Of a DNA stretch of 31,347 nt, positions 18,193 to 28,530 are shown in pieces. Both the position numbers and the translations under genes were made by a program. The notes beneath the pieces are model-generated. The model worked only from the letters and a program-made list of their open reading frames with translations, had not been told where the DNA came from and did not search any database. How positions within the stretch are numbered: position 1 is the stretch's first letter; the number at the start of each line of letters is the position of its first letter. Source of the stretch: Chara braunii (Eukaryota; Streptophyta; Charophyceae; Charales; Characeae); assembly GCA_003427395.1 (NCBI GenBank), contig BFEA01000931.1, positions 119,707 through 151,053 of the forward strand. The letters are read 5' to 3'.

Positions 18193-18290
18193 TCGGATGC
18201 ATCCGACCATAACTAGGGCACGCCGTTAACGTACGTATCCGACCACAACTACGGCACGCCGTGAGCGGTACGTATCCGACCAAAGCCGTG
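18193..18290 (+). repeat. ~37-bp tandem repeat, 2.5 units
   Basis: ATCCGACCA begins at 18201, 18237 and 18274. The unit also includes AACTA(G/C)GGCACGCCGT and GTACGTATCCGAC. The third unit is partial. Confidence 0.85.
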
Positions 18291-18460
18291 CACAGACTGG
18301 TCGAAATTGTCCCCACTCAAGGAATTTCAAAATCCCCCCCCCCTGTGCGCTAAACATGAGAATGAGGGGGCCGCGCCAATTGTGCGCTACTGAAGGGCTA
18401 CTGAAGGGGGCCATAGCGGCGGTGGCGGCACCCCGTCGTCGGTGGCCGCTGTGTAGGACG

Positions 18461-18742
18461 CAACGTCAGGGTATGTGGGNGCTGATCTCTTCCACGAGGC
18501 GCCTACCCTGCCAGGCACCATATCTGTGTGAGAGCTATGGCAACAGTGCCCTGGCGTAGCCTAGCCCTTGAGTGGGTAGAGAGTGCCTTGCACTCTAACG
18601 CCAACGTAGGGCTATGTGGACGCTGATCTCTTCCACGAGGCACCTACCCTGCCAGGCACCATAGCTGTGTGAGAGCTATGGCAACAGTGCCCTGGTGTGG
18701 CTTAGCCCTTGAGTGGGTAGAGAGTGCCTTGCACTCTTACGG
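18461..18742 (+). repeat. Tandem duplication of a 141-bp unit
   Basis: CAACGT(C/T)AGG starts each unit at 18461 and 18602. The units also share GCTGATCTCTTCCACGAGGC, CTACCCTGCCAGGCACCATA and the hairpin GAGTGCCTTGCACTC. They differ at only a few bases; one is N at 18480. The words resemble parts of a tRNA D arm and anticodon arm, but no full tRNA can be folded. Confidence 0.9.
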
Positions 18743-18869
18743 CATGGCATCCTGGCAGCTCGGTACCTGACCTCCATACCAACCTTCATACCTAACAAGA
18801 TCTCGACACCAGCGGAGCCGTCCTCCCCTCAAGCCTTCTGCTGGAAAGGGGGGGCTCCTGTGACGCGCA

Positions 18870-20111
18870 ACCTCACACCCTGTGCTATCTTCCCTTCGGA
18901 GTGTTAACTGTGCGGAAAAGAGGCCCAGAAAAACAGCAAGAAGGGGTGTGCCAAGGATTTTTGGAAATTGAGTGTGGGGACACAGACAGAACTGAAATCC
19001 CCTGTGTTGGTCCGATGAAGCAAGTCGATTAGTTTCGCGCGTCGCAGAATGCGCGCGTGGACTTAGCGCGAAAACAGAAAGATCTAAAATTCAATCCAAA
19101 AAGTATTGTCGGGCTTCCCACCGAGCTACGGCTCGTTGTTTAGAACGGAAAGGCTCTGGCACGCTTCGTGTGTCTCGTTTTCGTATCAGATCTCGTCGTC
19201 GTTCATGGGTCAGTTCTGAGTCCGACGTGGATGGTCTCAACCGAGTGGCTCTTTTATGCTCGTCCTCACTTCGTATTCGATAGTGGAAGCCCCTTGCTTC
19301 GGAGCGATTGAAACGCTGGCACTCCGTGCACAGAATGCGGGGCCAATGGGGTGCCACGATCGTCCATGGAATGACGATCAGCTCGTTAAATGGCAACAAT
19401 ATCAAGTAGGGTGGAAAGTGCGTATCGATAATGACAAATCCAGCGTTGACGAACCCAGAACAACGGTTGGCCGGAGGGAAGTAGTACTGGCCGCCGATTT
19501 GTGCGACGGCTTCTCGTACGTCCCACTCACATACACGTGTCCTTTCCTTACTGTAGGGAAAAGGTCGCGTTGGGATGGGAGATACGGGAGGCTGACGCCC
19601 AATCGAGGGGTGTTTGTCAGTCCACATATCAATCAATCATACATATATATATCCAAGGACATCATTACGAGTGAAAATCATTCATGCGACCCTCAATCTA
19701 CCCTTCTTGACACACGAGGGAGTAAACACACATCCGCTGGTTGGTTTCCGACGCCTTGTTTCTCAAGGTCGCCTGGTGGTGTGGTTGTTGACATCGTGCC
19801 GCGTAAGGCAGATGGCATGCGCAGTGCGTTCGGGACTATGGATCTAAACACTCTTGTATTCTCGAACAAAATCCCGACGACATTCGTCTAATCAATTCGA
19901 AAAGTCAGACATCTCTATACATGCATTCACTGCGGAAGGTGCGAAAATGAGACATTCACGGGAAAAGTTGAATCCCATTGCACAGTACATACGCATCCAC
20001 CGTTCACAAGATAAGTAGACGGGGTCCTTGCGTAGGAGGATTATCCAGGAAACTAATGGAAGAGTTCCGGAAGAAGTTCTTTTACGCCGAAACAGGAGGC
20101 CGACTCATTCC
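18870..20111 (-). repeat. Left (3') LTR, truncated by assembly gap
   Basis: Aligns base for base with 30088-31330, with mostly single-base substitutions and a few 1-3 base indels. It starts at ACCTCAC, where similarity to the right LTR begins, and runs into the N gap after CCGACTCATTCC. The element's polypurine tract should lie near the gap and cannot be seen. Confidence 0.93.
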
Positions 20112-20476
20112 NNNNNNNNNNNNNNNNNNNNNNNNNNNNNNNNNNNNNNNNNNNNNNNNNNNNNNNNNNNNNNNNNNNNNNNNNNNNNNNNNNNNNNNNN
20201 NNNNNNNNNNNNNNNNNNNNNNNNNNNNNNNNNNNNNNNNNNNNNNNNNNNNNNNNNNNNNNNNNNNNNNNNNNNNNNNNNNNNNNNNNNNNNNNNNNNN
20301 NNNNNNNNNNNNNNNNNNNNNNNNNNNNNNNNNNNNNNNNNNNNNNNNNNNNNNNNNNNNNNNNNNNNNNNNNNNNNNNNNNNNNNNNNNNNNNNNNNNN
20401 NNNNNNNNNNNNNNNNNNNNNNNNNNNNNNNNNNNNNNNNNNNNNNNNNNNNNNNNNNNNNNNNNNNNNNNNNNNN
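20112..20476. other. Assembly gap (365 N)
   Basis: A run of exactly 365 undetermined bases. It hides the 5' edge of the left LTR and probably the polypurine tract, and it is followed by a (GA)n microsatellite. Frames reported across it have no meaning. Confidence 1.

Positions 20477-20517
<41 letters not shown>
20477..20517 (+). repeat. (GA)n microsatellite at gap edge
   Basis: An uninterrupted GA run of about 20 units directly after the gap. The gap was probably caused by a longer run. Confidence 0.97.
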
Positions 20518-20520
<3 letters not shown>

Positions 20521-22521
20521 AGGGAAAGAAAGTCCAAAATAGAAGATGACAAGATCCAAAAAGAGAAAAGTTTGGCGTCACCGCCGTACACTCACGTCAA
20601 AGATAACAATCCGCAGCAAAGGTGCATACACCATTGATTCCAATTTGGCCCCGGGCCAATCAACTCAACATCGATCCTCATCCCCGCACCGACGATCCTG
20701 GTCGTCGCGTGCTAACTCCCACCGTTGCGATCGTCACCCCGCTGTTGTAAACTCGACACGGTTCGCCCGGATCCCACAGTCTATCGTGGCGATCAGGCGC
20801 GCAACCGGCCAGCCTATCGTCAACCCGACAGGAATCTTCGACTCACATCAAACACTCTGCCTAGCCACTGCTTCCCGGAAGCTGGCTCGAGAGTCGAGAA
20901 CGTAAGAGAGATCTGCGGACGCGCTTGCGGGTTTTATAGTTGCGACAGGGGAGATGGAAGGGGGAGAAGGCGACAGGAAAGCTAAGGTGTAAGAGGAGAA
21001 GGAGGAGAAGACTTTGAGAGGAGTGCTCTACGAACGCCATGCTGATCCCTCAGAACTCAAGCTTCAACCAATCAGATTCGTCGCGCGATAGGAAGGTCCT
21101 ATCGATCCACGCACCTGATTGGCGAGCGGGAGTTATCAGGGGATTGATTGCGCGTCGTACGCCCGACTCAGAGGGTGAGAAGAGAAAAGGCGCGAGAGGT
21201 GGCGCAAGATGGGTCCAAGATTCAGATGATTGAGAAAGGGAAATGGGCGCTCGAAAGCAAGGCGGGAGAGAGAGAAAGGGAGAAGAAAAAAAACAGTTAC
21301 GGGAAGAGAGAAAAAGAAGGGAGAAGGGAAGGGAGGCGCGGGAGGGGGTGATGCGGGGGACAGAGAGGAAGAAGCTCTTACATGCACGGCGCCGTCAAAA
21401 AAAAAAAAAAAAGGTACCGAAACAGTTACAGCTGGCTCCTAATTCAAAATTGAAATCACCATTTCCACGCGCGAAAAAGCGACGCGGGAAAAGAAAATCC
21501 TACGCTTATTCGTGTCCGGACGAAATTCCGAAAATTTTCCCTGGCGCGCCCAAGAACATTTACACACCCAAAAAGGACACATCGAAGTTCCGCTTATCCC
21601 GGAATTCCCAACTGCCAAGCCCACTTCCCAGTGCGCTCGCTAAGGTGCACGCAAATTCCCATGTATTTCCCATCTTGCAAAAAGAAAAACAGAACTCAGA
21701 AGTCGAAAAAGCTCTCAGAAATGCGACCTCCGAAAACAAAAACTCGAAACGGGGTTTTCGTGGGGTTGGTGTGATATAAGCAAAAGAAAGGGTATGAAAA
21801 ATGGCACGGGGTCGGGAAGTGGTTCGTCACATATGTGACACGCAGGGGGTTCCAAAATTATGCGATCTCTTGATTGCATGTTATGGCGGAGAAGGAGAGA
21901 GAAAAGGAAAGAACAGAGTGATGCATGAGGAATCAATCATATCAACAGAGCTTCCAAAAGAAGTACAAGGAACGATAACTGAGCCACGGATGAGATTGCG
22001 ACAACATCCGTGGCAAGATCTCCGAAGCCCTGTCATATGCAACCCTTTGCCTCGTGGAGATCGTCCAGGTTACGCTATCATGGTCCACCTGATCTCCGTG
22101 TGCTCTGCACCCCTGCTCGTTGCAGTTCGTCGAATCAGCGCGTAGGTTGACGTCATTGTTGATGGCGTGATCTTCGCGAAGCTTACTGATTCGGGCCGAT
22201 GAAGGGAGGAGGGCGGGGGGGGTCAAGCGAATGGGATCTACCACCGCCTAGTTGGAATGAGCAATTAAATGATGTACATGCCGGGGATTTCGCGGGGATG
22301 ACGGGGAGGGAATGGGGGTAGGAAGCGATTCATCCCTTCCATCGTCATTGGGAGCTCCTCGTATCGGATGATTCGATGGAAGCGGGGGAAGTGATCGCCA
22401 GTGCGGGGGAGGGAAGCGAGGTAATCGCGATAGAAGGAGGAGAGGGTGTGGAAAAGCGTCGCTCGAAAGTTCTCGAAGTGGCGACAGGCGGGGACTGTCC
22501 CCGTGGCAAGACAGTAGACTT
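20518..22521. other. Apparently non-coding 3' part of the retrotransposon
   Basis: About 2 kb between the last retrotransposon frame and the left LTR. It has a strongly purine-rich plus-strand block at 21225-21345, an A16 tract near 21399, and CCAATCAG/GATTGG words at 21068 and 21116 around palindrome-like ATCGAT sequence. No frame shows recognisable family features. Such a long stretch between pol and the LTR could be regulatory or may hold a gene I cannot recognise. Confidence 0.4.
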
Positions 22522-23469
22522 CTACGACGTTGCTTTGCTCCCATGCAGCGCTGAACAGCAGGAGATGCCAGCAGAATGTGGGAGCAGCGGACCGAAGGGA
22601 GGCGTGGGGGTGGACGGTGGCGAGTAAACGGGTAGAGTAGAAGTCACGGAAGAGATGGGGATGGAAAGGGTGGGAAGGGAAGGTGATGGGGGTATGGATC
22701 TGTTCGAGGGTGAGGAAATCAAGGGGCCGGCGGGACAGCGTCCGAGGACGAAGCCTATCGCCCGCATCGGTACGTGGGCGAACTGGGGGACGGGTGGGGC
22801 TGGAGGAGGAGGGGGATCGGCGTCGTCTCCGTCGCGGGGTACTTGAGGTGGCGGCTGCAGGGTCGCCATTTTCTTTGTCGTCGTTGTGATCACCACTTCT
22901 TCTGCCCTCGGGTAGAAGGCGTAAGGGATCTCGTACGGCTTCAGATACTTCTGCCGCGATGGTAGGGTATCCTCATCCCTAGGTTCCTCCAAGCATGAAG
23001 TCCACTGGAGGTACGGATCCAAGGACCGCTCAAAAATGTACGGAGCGGGACTGCTGTCATTTTGAAAGTAAATGTCTGGCGAGAGATCGTCCGCCAATTG
23101 CACGATCGGTGCGATGAGCTCCTGTGCTATCAAGTGACGGCGCCCCGGTCGTACCGACCCAAAGAGGAATTCAATGAGATCTCCTTCCGCGTTAGTCCTC
23201 CAACCCTGTATGATCAACAACTCTGGATTCTCGATCCACGTGGGATGCTCGCTAGTGCTCGTCCACGTCACCTGTACTCTGGCCAAGCAAAAGGACAGCT
23301 CCTCAAAAGTTTCACGCCACAATCGCCAAATTCCTGGAATGATAAGAGGGATTGGAAGAGGCTCGAATGAGAAGGAAAGAGAAGGGTGAAGATCGGATTG
23401 CCAGAAGGTGGGGAAGAGAGAGGGAAGGCCAGAGGTAGAGAGAGGAGTGAGGCGAGCAGCGTGGTTCAT
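22522..23469 (-). CDS. Retrotransposon downstream ORF b, function unknown
   Basis: 315 residues from an ATG at 23469, which overlaps the stop of ORF a as ATGA. The middle part (about residues 55-190) has the even composition of a globular protein, with words such as WIENPELLIIQGW and IFERSLDPYLQW. The C-terminal third is Pro/Ser-rich with PPPPPAPPVPQF. No catalytic motif, zinc finger or clear transmembrane helix is seen. It sits after integrase, where some plant gypsy elements carry an env-like or other accessory gene, but nothing here identifies it as an envelope protein. It may be the second half of one protein with ORF a, split by a frame change. Confidence 0.5.
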   Translation of the reverse strand: MNHAARLTPLSTSGLPSLFPTFWQSDLHPSLSFSFEPLPIPLIIPGIWRLWRETFEELSFCLARVQVTWTSTSEHPTWIENPELLIIQGWRTNAEGDLIEFLFGSVRPGRRHLIAQELIAPIVQLADDLSPDIYFQNDSSPAPYIFERSLDPYLQWTSCLEEPRDEDTLPSRQKYLKPYEIPYAFYPRAEEVVITTTTKKMATLQPPPQVPRDGDDADPPPPPAPPVPQFAHVPMRAIGFVLGRCPAGPLISSPSNRSIPPSPSLPTLSIPISSVTSTLPVYSPPSTPTPPFGPLLPHSAGISCCSALHGSKATS

Positions 23470-23909
23470 TGGGGACGGGGGAAGGGGACGATGGTCGGGA
23501 TCGCAACTGCCCGCTCGCGTGGTGATCGGCGAATACCGTCAATATCCGATGCAACGATCGGGATGATGTTATACTCTTCCCGGGCGAGGACGTGCTGCCA
23601 CGCGTTTGACACTTGCTCCGTCCACTCGCCCAACGAGGCCAAGATCACAGCATGCTGCAGCGGAGCGACCGAGCTGATGTCGCCTGTGAATCCCGCCACT
23701 GTGGTGACGTGGCTCGTTTGGGGACCCGCTCGCCGATGAACTGCAGTAACCTCCGCGAACACTATCGCCTGAGGGCTTCCTTCGATTCGAAACATGGCGG
23801 CGGCACAGATACCTTCGTCGCAGAAAAATCGCATTAAACGTCGAAGATCCGTATTGAGCCGAGGGTGACAAACTTGCCGAATCTCCGAGATGTGGCCATG
23901 TGGCTGCAA
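23466..23909 (-). CDS. Retrotransposon downstream ORF a, function unknown
   Basis: 147 residues from a TTG in the frame. The frame is actually open upstream past 24000, overlapping the end of the integrase frame. There it would encode a hydrophobic stretch (FLPSFFLFSFILLSDLV), but no ATG is seen, so a spliced or frame-shifted start is needed. The body contains FFCDEGICAAAMFRIEG and ends in PFPRPQ. It ends in an ATGA overlap with ORF b. No known domain is recognised. A hydrophobic N-terminal segment would fit a membrane-associated product, but this rests on an unproven start. Confidence 0.45.
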   Translation of the reverse strand: MQPHGHISEIRQVCHPRLNTDLRRLMRFFCDEGICAAAMFRIEGSPQAIVFAEVTAVHRRAGPQTSHVTTVAGFTGDISSVAPLQHAVILASLGEWTEQVSNAWQHVLAREEYNIIPIVASDIDGIRRSPRERAVAIPTIVPFPRPQ

Positions 23910-23944
23910 CAGCTGAATGTCAAGAACCCGCTCTGTGATAAAAC

Positions 23945-25801
23945 TTATGACGAGGTCTGAGAGGAGGATGAAGGAAAAGAGGAAGAAAGACGGGAGAAAG
24001 TTAGATCGTCGTCGTTCTCCTTGCTTTTCGAGGAAGAAGAGGGAGGACGATCGGAAGGAGGAAGAAGACGGAGGTCGGAGGTATGCCGGACGATGGGGAC
24101 AGAGTTATGGCTGGTACTGGCCTCAGGCGCAACGCGCACCGTGTTAGCGCCGTTGGGTCCAAGCTCGACTACGAGAAAACAACCAGAGTACTTGGGAGCA
24201 AGTTTCCGCTCGCGTGCACAATTACGTACCTGCACTAGGTCCCCTAACTTATATTGGTACTGGGGCCCAGCGTTTCCATTCCGGGCTTCGTAGCTACGGA
24301 CCTGTCTACCGTGGGCCAGCTCGGTCATCCTTTGTCTTTTTCGGGCTAGCTTTAGAACGGCCCGTTCCATCAAATCAGTGTACCTTTTGGCCTTAGCCTT
24401 CAGGGCCGCACGCATGTCTCTACCCCCTGCTTCGGCAATTTCCGAGTTGCCCTGGTAATCGACACAGGGGAGGCTATTAGTTCGAAGCTGAAAGGGGGTA
24501 AACCCCGTAGATTCGTGAGGGGTGGCCCAATGGATGCCGACAATCTGATATACGATATCAGGCCACGGACGCGTGTCGTGTGCCGCTAAGTTCCTGCGAA
24601 GGGCGGTTTTAATCATACAGTTGGCGTTCTCGGCCAACCCGTTCGACTGGGAAACGTGAGGTGCGGTATGTCGGAGTGCGACGCCCCTTCGTGCAAGCAG
24701 TTCTTCTACCTCGCCTTTAAATTCAGATCCATTGTCGGTTAGAATTTCTTCCGTATCTAGATGGGTATAGAGGAACTGTTCGATGTACGTGGCAACTTCT
24801 GCGGCTTTTCGGGTCTTACAGGGATAGACCTCGATGTACTTGGAAAAATGGTCAATTAATACTACTAATATAGAATATTTACAGTGGTTTGGGCCAGGTG
24901 GCACGTCAATATCTGTCGTATCCATACTGACTCGCTGAAAAGGACGCTCTACTTCCGTTGGTACGATGGTGTTTGGTCCCCGTATAGGGGCGCGATCAGC
25001 GGCACAAACCGGGCAGTTAGCGACAATGTATTTTACATCACTTCGTATATTGAACCAGAACCATCGATTCTGGTCTACAGTTGCCTCCGTGACACGTATC
25101 AGGAAATGAGCGGCCTGTTCCTCGTGAGCAGATCGGATTCAATCGTATCTTTGGAAGGGATGGGGAACTGTCAGCCACGAACCCGATCTGTCAGTTTTAC
25201 GCTCTTCCAAATGACCGTTGATCCATCGATAGTCCCGAGATCTCTCGGTCACCCTACGTCTGTCGTGTTTGGTGAGATGGCCCAATGATAATCCTGCTAA
25301 TTTTGCCAATAAAATTTTATCCTTCCAGACTTCCGCTCGTCGATATTTCTCGTCGTATGCAGGTCCGTCCGTGCGGGCGGCCTCGAATCGAACCTCCGTA
25401 GGGAGCTTGTTCGTTCTACATAGGGGGCACCTCCATTCCTTGCTATTTGTCCGATATCGAACGCAGGCCCCGTGCGCACGATTGACACACGTTGCACATT
25501 CTACCCAATCGACAAACCCAGTTTCGAAGGGATGACAGTCAACCCCATAAACCCGTGCAATGCACGTGCAAAAATAACTGAATTTATCGGGGAGGGTGGC
25601 AAAGAAAGCGGAGGACGTGAGAGGGGCAGTATTAGCAGGAGATGAAGGAGTTGCGGAGGCGAGTGGAGTAGCCATGATGCAGAGGAGGAGAGGATGCCGG
25701 GAGGGTAGAATAGAACAATTAGTCCTCGTGCCACTTACTGCTTCGATAAGATCTCCACTTGGCCGTATCGAGGTCCGATCTCCTATTTGGGTTCGTTTCA
25801 C
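23945..25801 (-). pseudogene. PHD-like finger plus integrase region of pol (broken)
   Basis: One frame interrupted by a TGA at 25139-25141. The first part (25801-25142) starts in a different frame from RNase H and holds a C4HC3 PHD-like finger at 25570-25418. The second part holds the integrase zinc-binding motif (AHEEQAAHF ... CPVC, about 25120-25015). It then has the catalytic core: MDTTDI, LTDNGSEF and SNGLAENAN supply the D, D and E. A GPY/F-like module follows (KLGDLVQVRN ... KLAPKYSGCFLV), then a Ser-rich tail. Integrase joins retroelement cDNA to host DNA. No chromodomain is visible. As it stands the frame cannot make a full protein. Confidence 0.88.
25418..25570 (-). other. PHD-like C4HC3 zinc finger encoded in pol
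   Basis: The encoded pattern is C-x-C ... W-V-E-C-x2-C-x4-H-x2-C ... E-W-R-C-x2-C. The tryptophan two residues before the seventh metal ligand is a PHD hallmark. PHD fingers commonly bind histone H3 tails. It lies between RNase H and the integrase zinc-binding domain, which is separate and complete just downstream, so it is not a misread HHCC motif. Confidence 0.7.
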
Positions 25802-25950
25802 GGAATCACCTTCCCACCCTTTGGAACCTTCTCAGGCCGATGAAGACATGTCAGCCCATCCGCATTCCTGTGTCTCTCGTGCTTCCGATGGCGGAGGTCC
25901 ATGCACTGCAACACCGTTGCCCATCGCCTGATCATGCCTGAGTAATCCTT

Positions 25951-27383
25951 CTACTTCTTCAGAGCAAACAGGGGCTTATGATCAGTCACCAGGGTGAATT
26001 TTCGCCTGCACAGGTAAGCTCGAAAGTGACTGATCCCCAGAGAGCCGCATAGCATTCGCCCGTTGGAGCGGCGTAATTGCGCTTGCAGGCGGGCACCAAT
26101 TGGGATGCATATTCTACCACATTTTCGAGTCCGATTGGTCTCCCTTGGGCAAGGATCGCCGAAATCGCCTCTGGCTGCCAGTTGGTGATGAGAACAAAAG
26201 GCTTTTCGGGATCTGGTGTTATAAGGACCGGAGCCGAAATGAGAGCAGCCTTGAGTTTGGAAAACGCTTGATCGCACTCCGACGTCCAGATCAGTGGCTG
26301 ATCCTTTCGTAGGAGATTTGTGAGGGGTACCGCAATCGCCGTGAAGCCCTTGATAATTCTTCGGTAATACGAGGCTAGGCCCAGGAAGGCGCGAACTTGC
26401 GTGATAGTGGTAGGCACTGGCGCGTCCATAACAGCTGCCACCTTCGGCGGCTCCGGTTGGAGTTCCTTGTTCGTCACCACGTGCCCCAGGAAGGGAATGA
26501 GGGTGAGGAAAAACTGACACTTCTCAAGCGCCACCTTGAAACCTGCATCTCGTAACGCATGCAGTGCCCATTCACTGTGCTGCACGTGTCCCTCGTAGGA
26601 GCTCGAATACACTAGGATGTCATCCATGTACTCAATCACGCAGTAGTTGATGATGCTCTGCGCTAGACGAGCCTTCCGTACGAAATTCTGAAAAGCCATA
26701 TTCATGGCCCGCTGAAACGTGGCAGGCGCATTGCAAATTCCCATCGGACATCGAACCCACTGCCACGTATCTTTAAACAGCACAAGGGCCGTTTTCGGCC
26801 GATCTTCTTCCCGGACAAGAAGATGATGAGACCCATGACGAACATCAATCTTGCTGAAAAATCGAGCATCCCCAATTGCATTGAATAACTCATCAATCCG
26901 GTGGAGGGGATACACATCTTTAATCGTGATTTCATTTAGTTTCCGATAATCAATGCAAATGCGAATCCCTCCATCCTTTTTAGGTACGATCACTACAGGG
27001 AAAGACCATGGCCCTATAGCGGGTTCGATCCATCCATTAGCTTCGAACTCCTTAATCCGCTGAAAGGCGACCGCTCGTTGAGCTGGCGAGTATTGGTAGG
27101 GAGCGCAGCTAATAGGCGTATGATCTCTCGTGAGAATGGCATGTTCAATTACATTAGTTAAGCCAATATCATTGTCCTGCACGCTCAACACTTCTGCGTA
27201 ACTATTTAATACATAGATTAACGACTTCCGAAGTTCCGCCGGAATGTGACTCGGGAGGGGGATCGTCGATTCCCCGGACATATTAAGGGGCATATTGATC
27301 CAATCAACCGGCCGTTCCCGCCGCTCATGGACACTAGAGAAAACGGAACTACTGGTGCGAACAGAAAAAACAGTTGCTATCAT
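25951..27383 (-). pseudogene. Reverse transcriptase / RNase H region of pol (broken)
   Basis: The main frame 27383-25986 covers the reverse transcriptase: PVVIVPKKDGGIRICIDYRKLN, FFSKIDVRHGSHH, RCPMGICNAPATFQ, and the active site YMDD at 26619-26630. A thumb/connection follows (FLGLASYYRRIIKGF). RNase H follows, but where its first catalytic Asp is expected (around FVLITNWQPEAI) there is Asn. Near 26030 the frame changes: LTCAGENSPW ends the main frame while the neighbouring frame carries the expected GISHFRAYL ... TDHKPL. That frame stops at TAG 25951-25953, after which RNase H-like sequence continues (RNADGL). The product would copy element RNA into DNA; this copy cannot make a complete enzyme. 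Confidence 0.9.
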
Positions 27384-27906
27384 CGGGGATGATCATCTCT
27401 GTTTCTTTAGTTTCAGTGTCGGTCTCTGAGCCAACTGAAGTTGGTTCCACAGTTAGCCCTGTTAGATCCGTCATTTCCTGCATCAGATTAGGTACGTCAC
27501 TTCCCGGTGCTTCCGCTTCTTGTTTAATCAAGGCGATGGTGGCTCCTGTTGTTAATAACGGTCGGGGCGGAAAAACAGAGACATCCAAATATTGTTCCGT
27601 TCGTTGATAACGCGTTCGTAAGGAAAGAGTTCCTTTGTATAATTTGCGAGGGGGTTCCAAATCTTCAGCCAGGTTGGAAACTTGTAATATGGGTTCCCCG
27701 AGGTGGAATGAAGGACTGACCTGGGTTGCTAGAGGCATGAATGCACTGTCTTCAGAATCCACGTGGAAGCTTCGAGCGGTGTCGGGGCATACTCGAAATT
27801 CTTCAAGGGTTTCATGTTCGAAAAGTTCAAACTGGCATTTTTTTTTCGTAATCTCGTTCCCTGATTCCATCCCCGAGGCGCGAGGGGGAGCACTCCTCGG
27901 GATCAA
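27349..27906 (-). pseudogene. Linker frame between protease and reverse transcriptase
   Basis: An open frame of 185 codons, different from both the protease frame and the reverse transcriptase frame. Its composition is acidic and Thr/Ser-rich, ending NCFFCSHQ. Position and orientation make it part of pol, spanning the region between retropepsin and reverse transcriptase. No known domain is recognised. The frame changes at each edge fit small indels in a degenerate copy; a functional copy may have one continuous frame. Confidence 0.5.
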
Positions 27907-27910
27907 TGCC

Positions 27911-28345
27911 TCAGATCATCGCTATTTGGGGCGAGTTAGGGACTCGTTTTATTGTTCGGGAGGAAACCCCCAAAGGAACTGTCCGAGGCTTTCCCTCGGT
28001 TTGCATGAGCACTAGTTGTTTCGAATCGAAATGTAATGGTGCGCCTATAGCCATTGCCCAAGGTAATCCCAACAACACATAGTAGGAACGTACGTCGATT
28101 ACAAGTGCGTTAACTAGGACATGTACTCGTCCGACTTTTACAGCCACGTTTTCGATAATCCCTACAATGTTCATTGTTTCCTCGTCGGCAGAGACATAGT
28201 TGTCATTGCCAGATTGAGGAAGAATGGACTTAAGTCGCCCCGTCTTCTTGACAGTATCTAACGATATGGCCACCGCAGACGACCCTGTGTCGATAAGGGC
28301 ATTAAACGGCTTGCCCCAAACTTCACAGTCACATTCCGCACTTTT
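27911..28345 (-). pseudogene. Retropepsin-like aspartic protease of pol (broken)
   Basis: The active-site triplet is in PFNALIDTGSSAVA (DTG at 28283-28291). About 75 residues downstream the flap-distal part YYVLLGLPWAMAIGA matches the ILG-type motif of retropepsins (here LLGLPW). The open frame begins right after a TGA at 28346-28348, and the same frame looks coding upstream of that stop (KDHFVRVRPVL). The stop is therefore probably a mutation rather than the natural gene edge. The enzyme would cut the Gag-Pol precursor. Confidence 0.75.
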
Positions 28346-28530
28346 TCATAGCACCGGCCGAACTCGTACGAAGTGATCCTTTTCTGGTAAAGAGATCGCT
28401 GCTATACGGGCGGCTTCAGGTTCGGGCTCTTTGTGTCAGGTTCGGGAGACGCAACTCCCTCGCTTCCTTCCTTCTTCTTCAACATCCGTTGTATGCGCTG
28501 ATAAGTGAAACACTTTTGATTTTTTTGGCA

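Noticed and set aside
18555-18600. tRNA-like D arm and anticodon arm in the 141-bp tandem units
   Set aside because: The anticodon loop would be too short and there is no T arm or acceptor stem after it.
18461-18742. CRISPR-like array of spaced repeats
   Set aside because: Only two long units without spacers; no other regularly spaced short repeats occur, and the window is eukaryotic.
18870-18880. Canonical TG..CA ends for the LTRs
   Set aside because: The inner end by loss of similarity is GTGAGGT rather than CA, and the outer end lies in the gap (left) or at the window edge (right), so I did not assign exact ends or a target duplication.
19978-20637. Plus-strand frame of 219 codons crossing the gap
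   Set aside because: Most of it is undetermined bases; the rest is LTR and (GA)n sequence.
23945-24100. C-terminal chromodomain on the integrase
   Set aside because: After the GPY/F-like module the frame has only a Ser/Pro/Asp-rich tail of about 45 residues, with no chromodomain aromatic residues or length.
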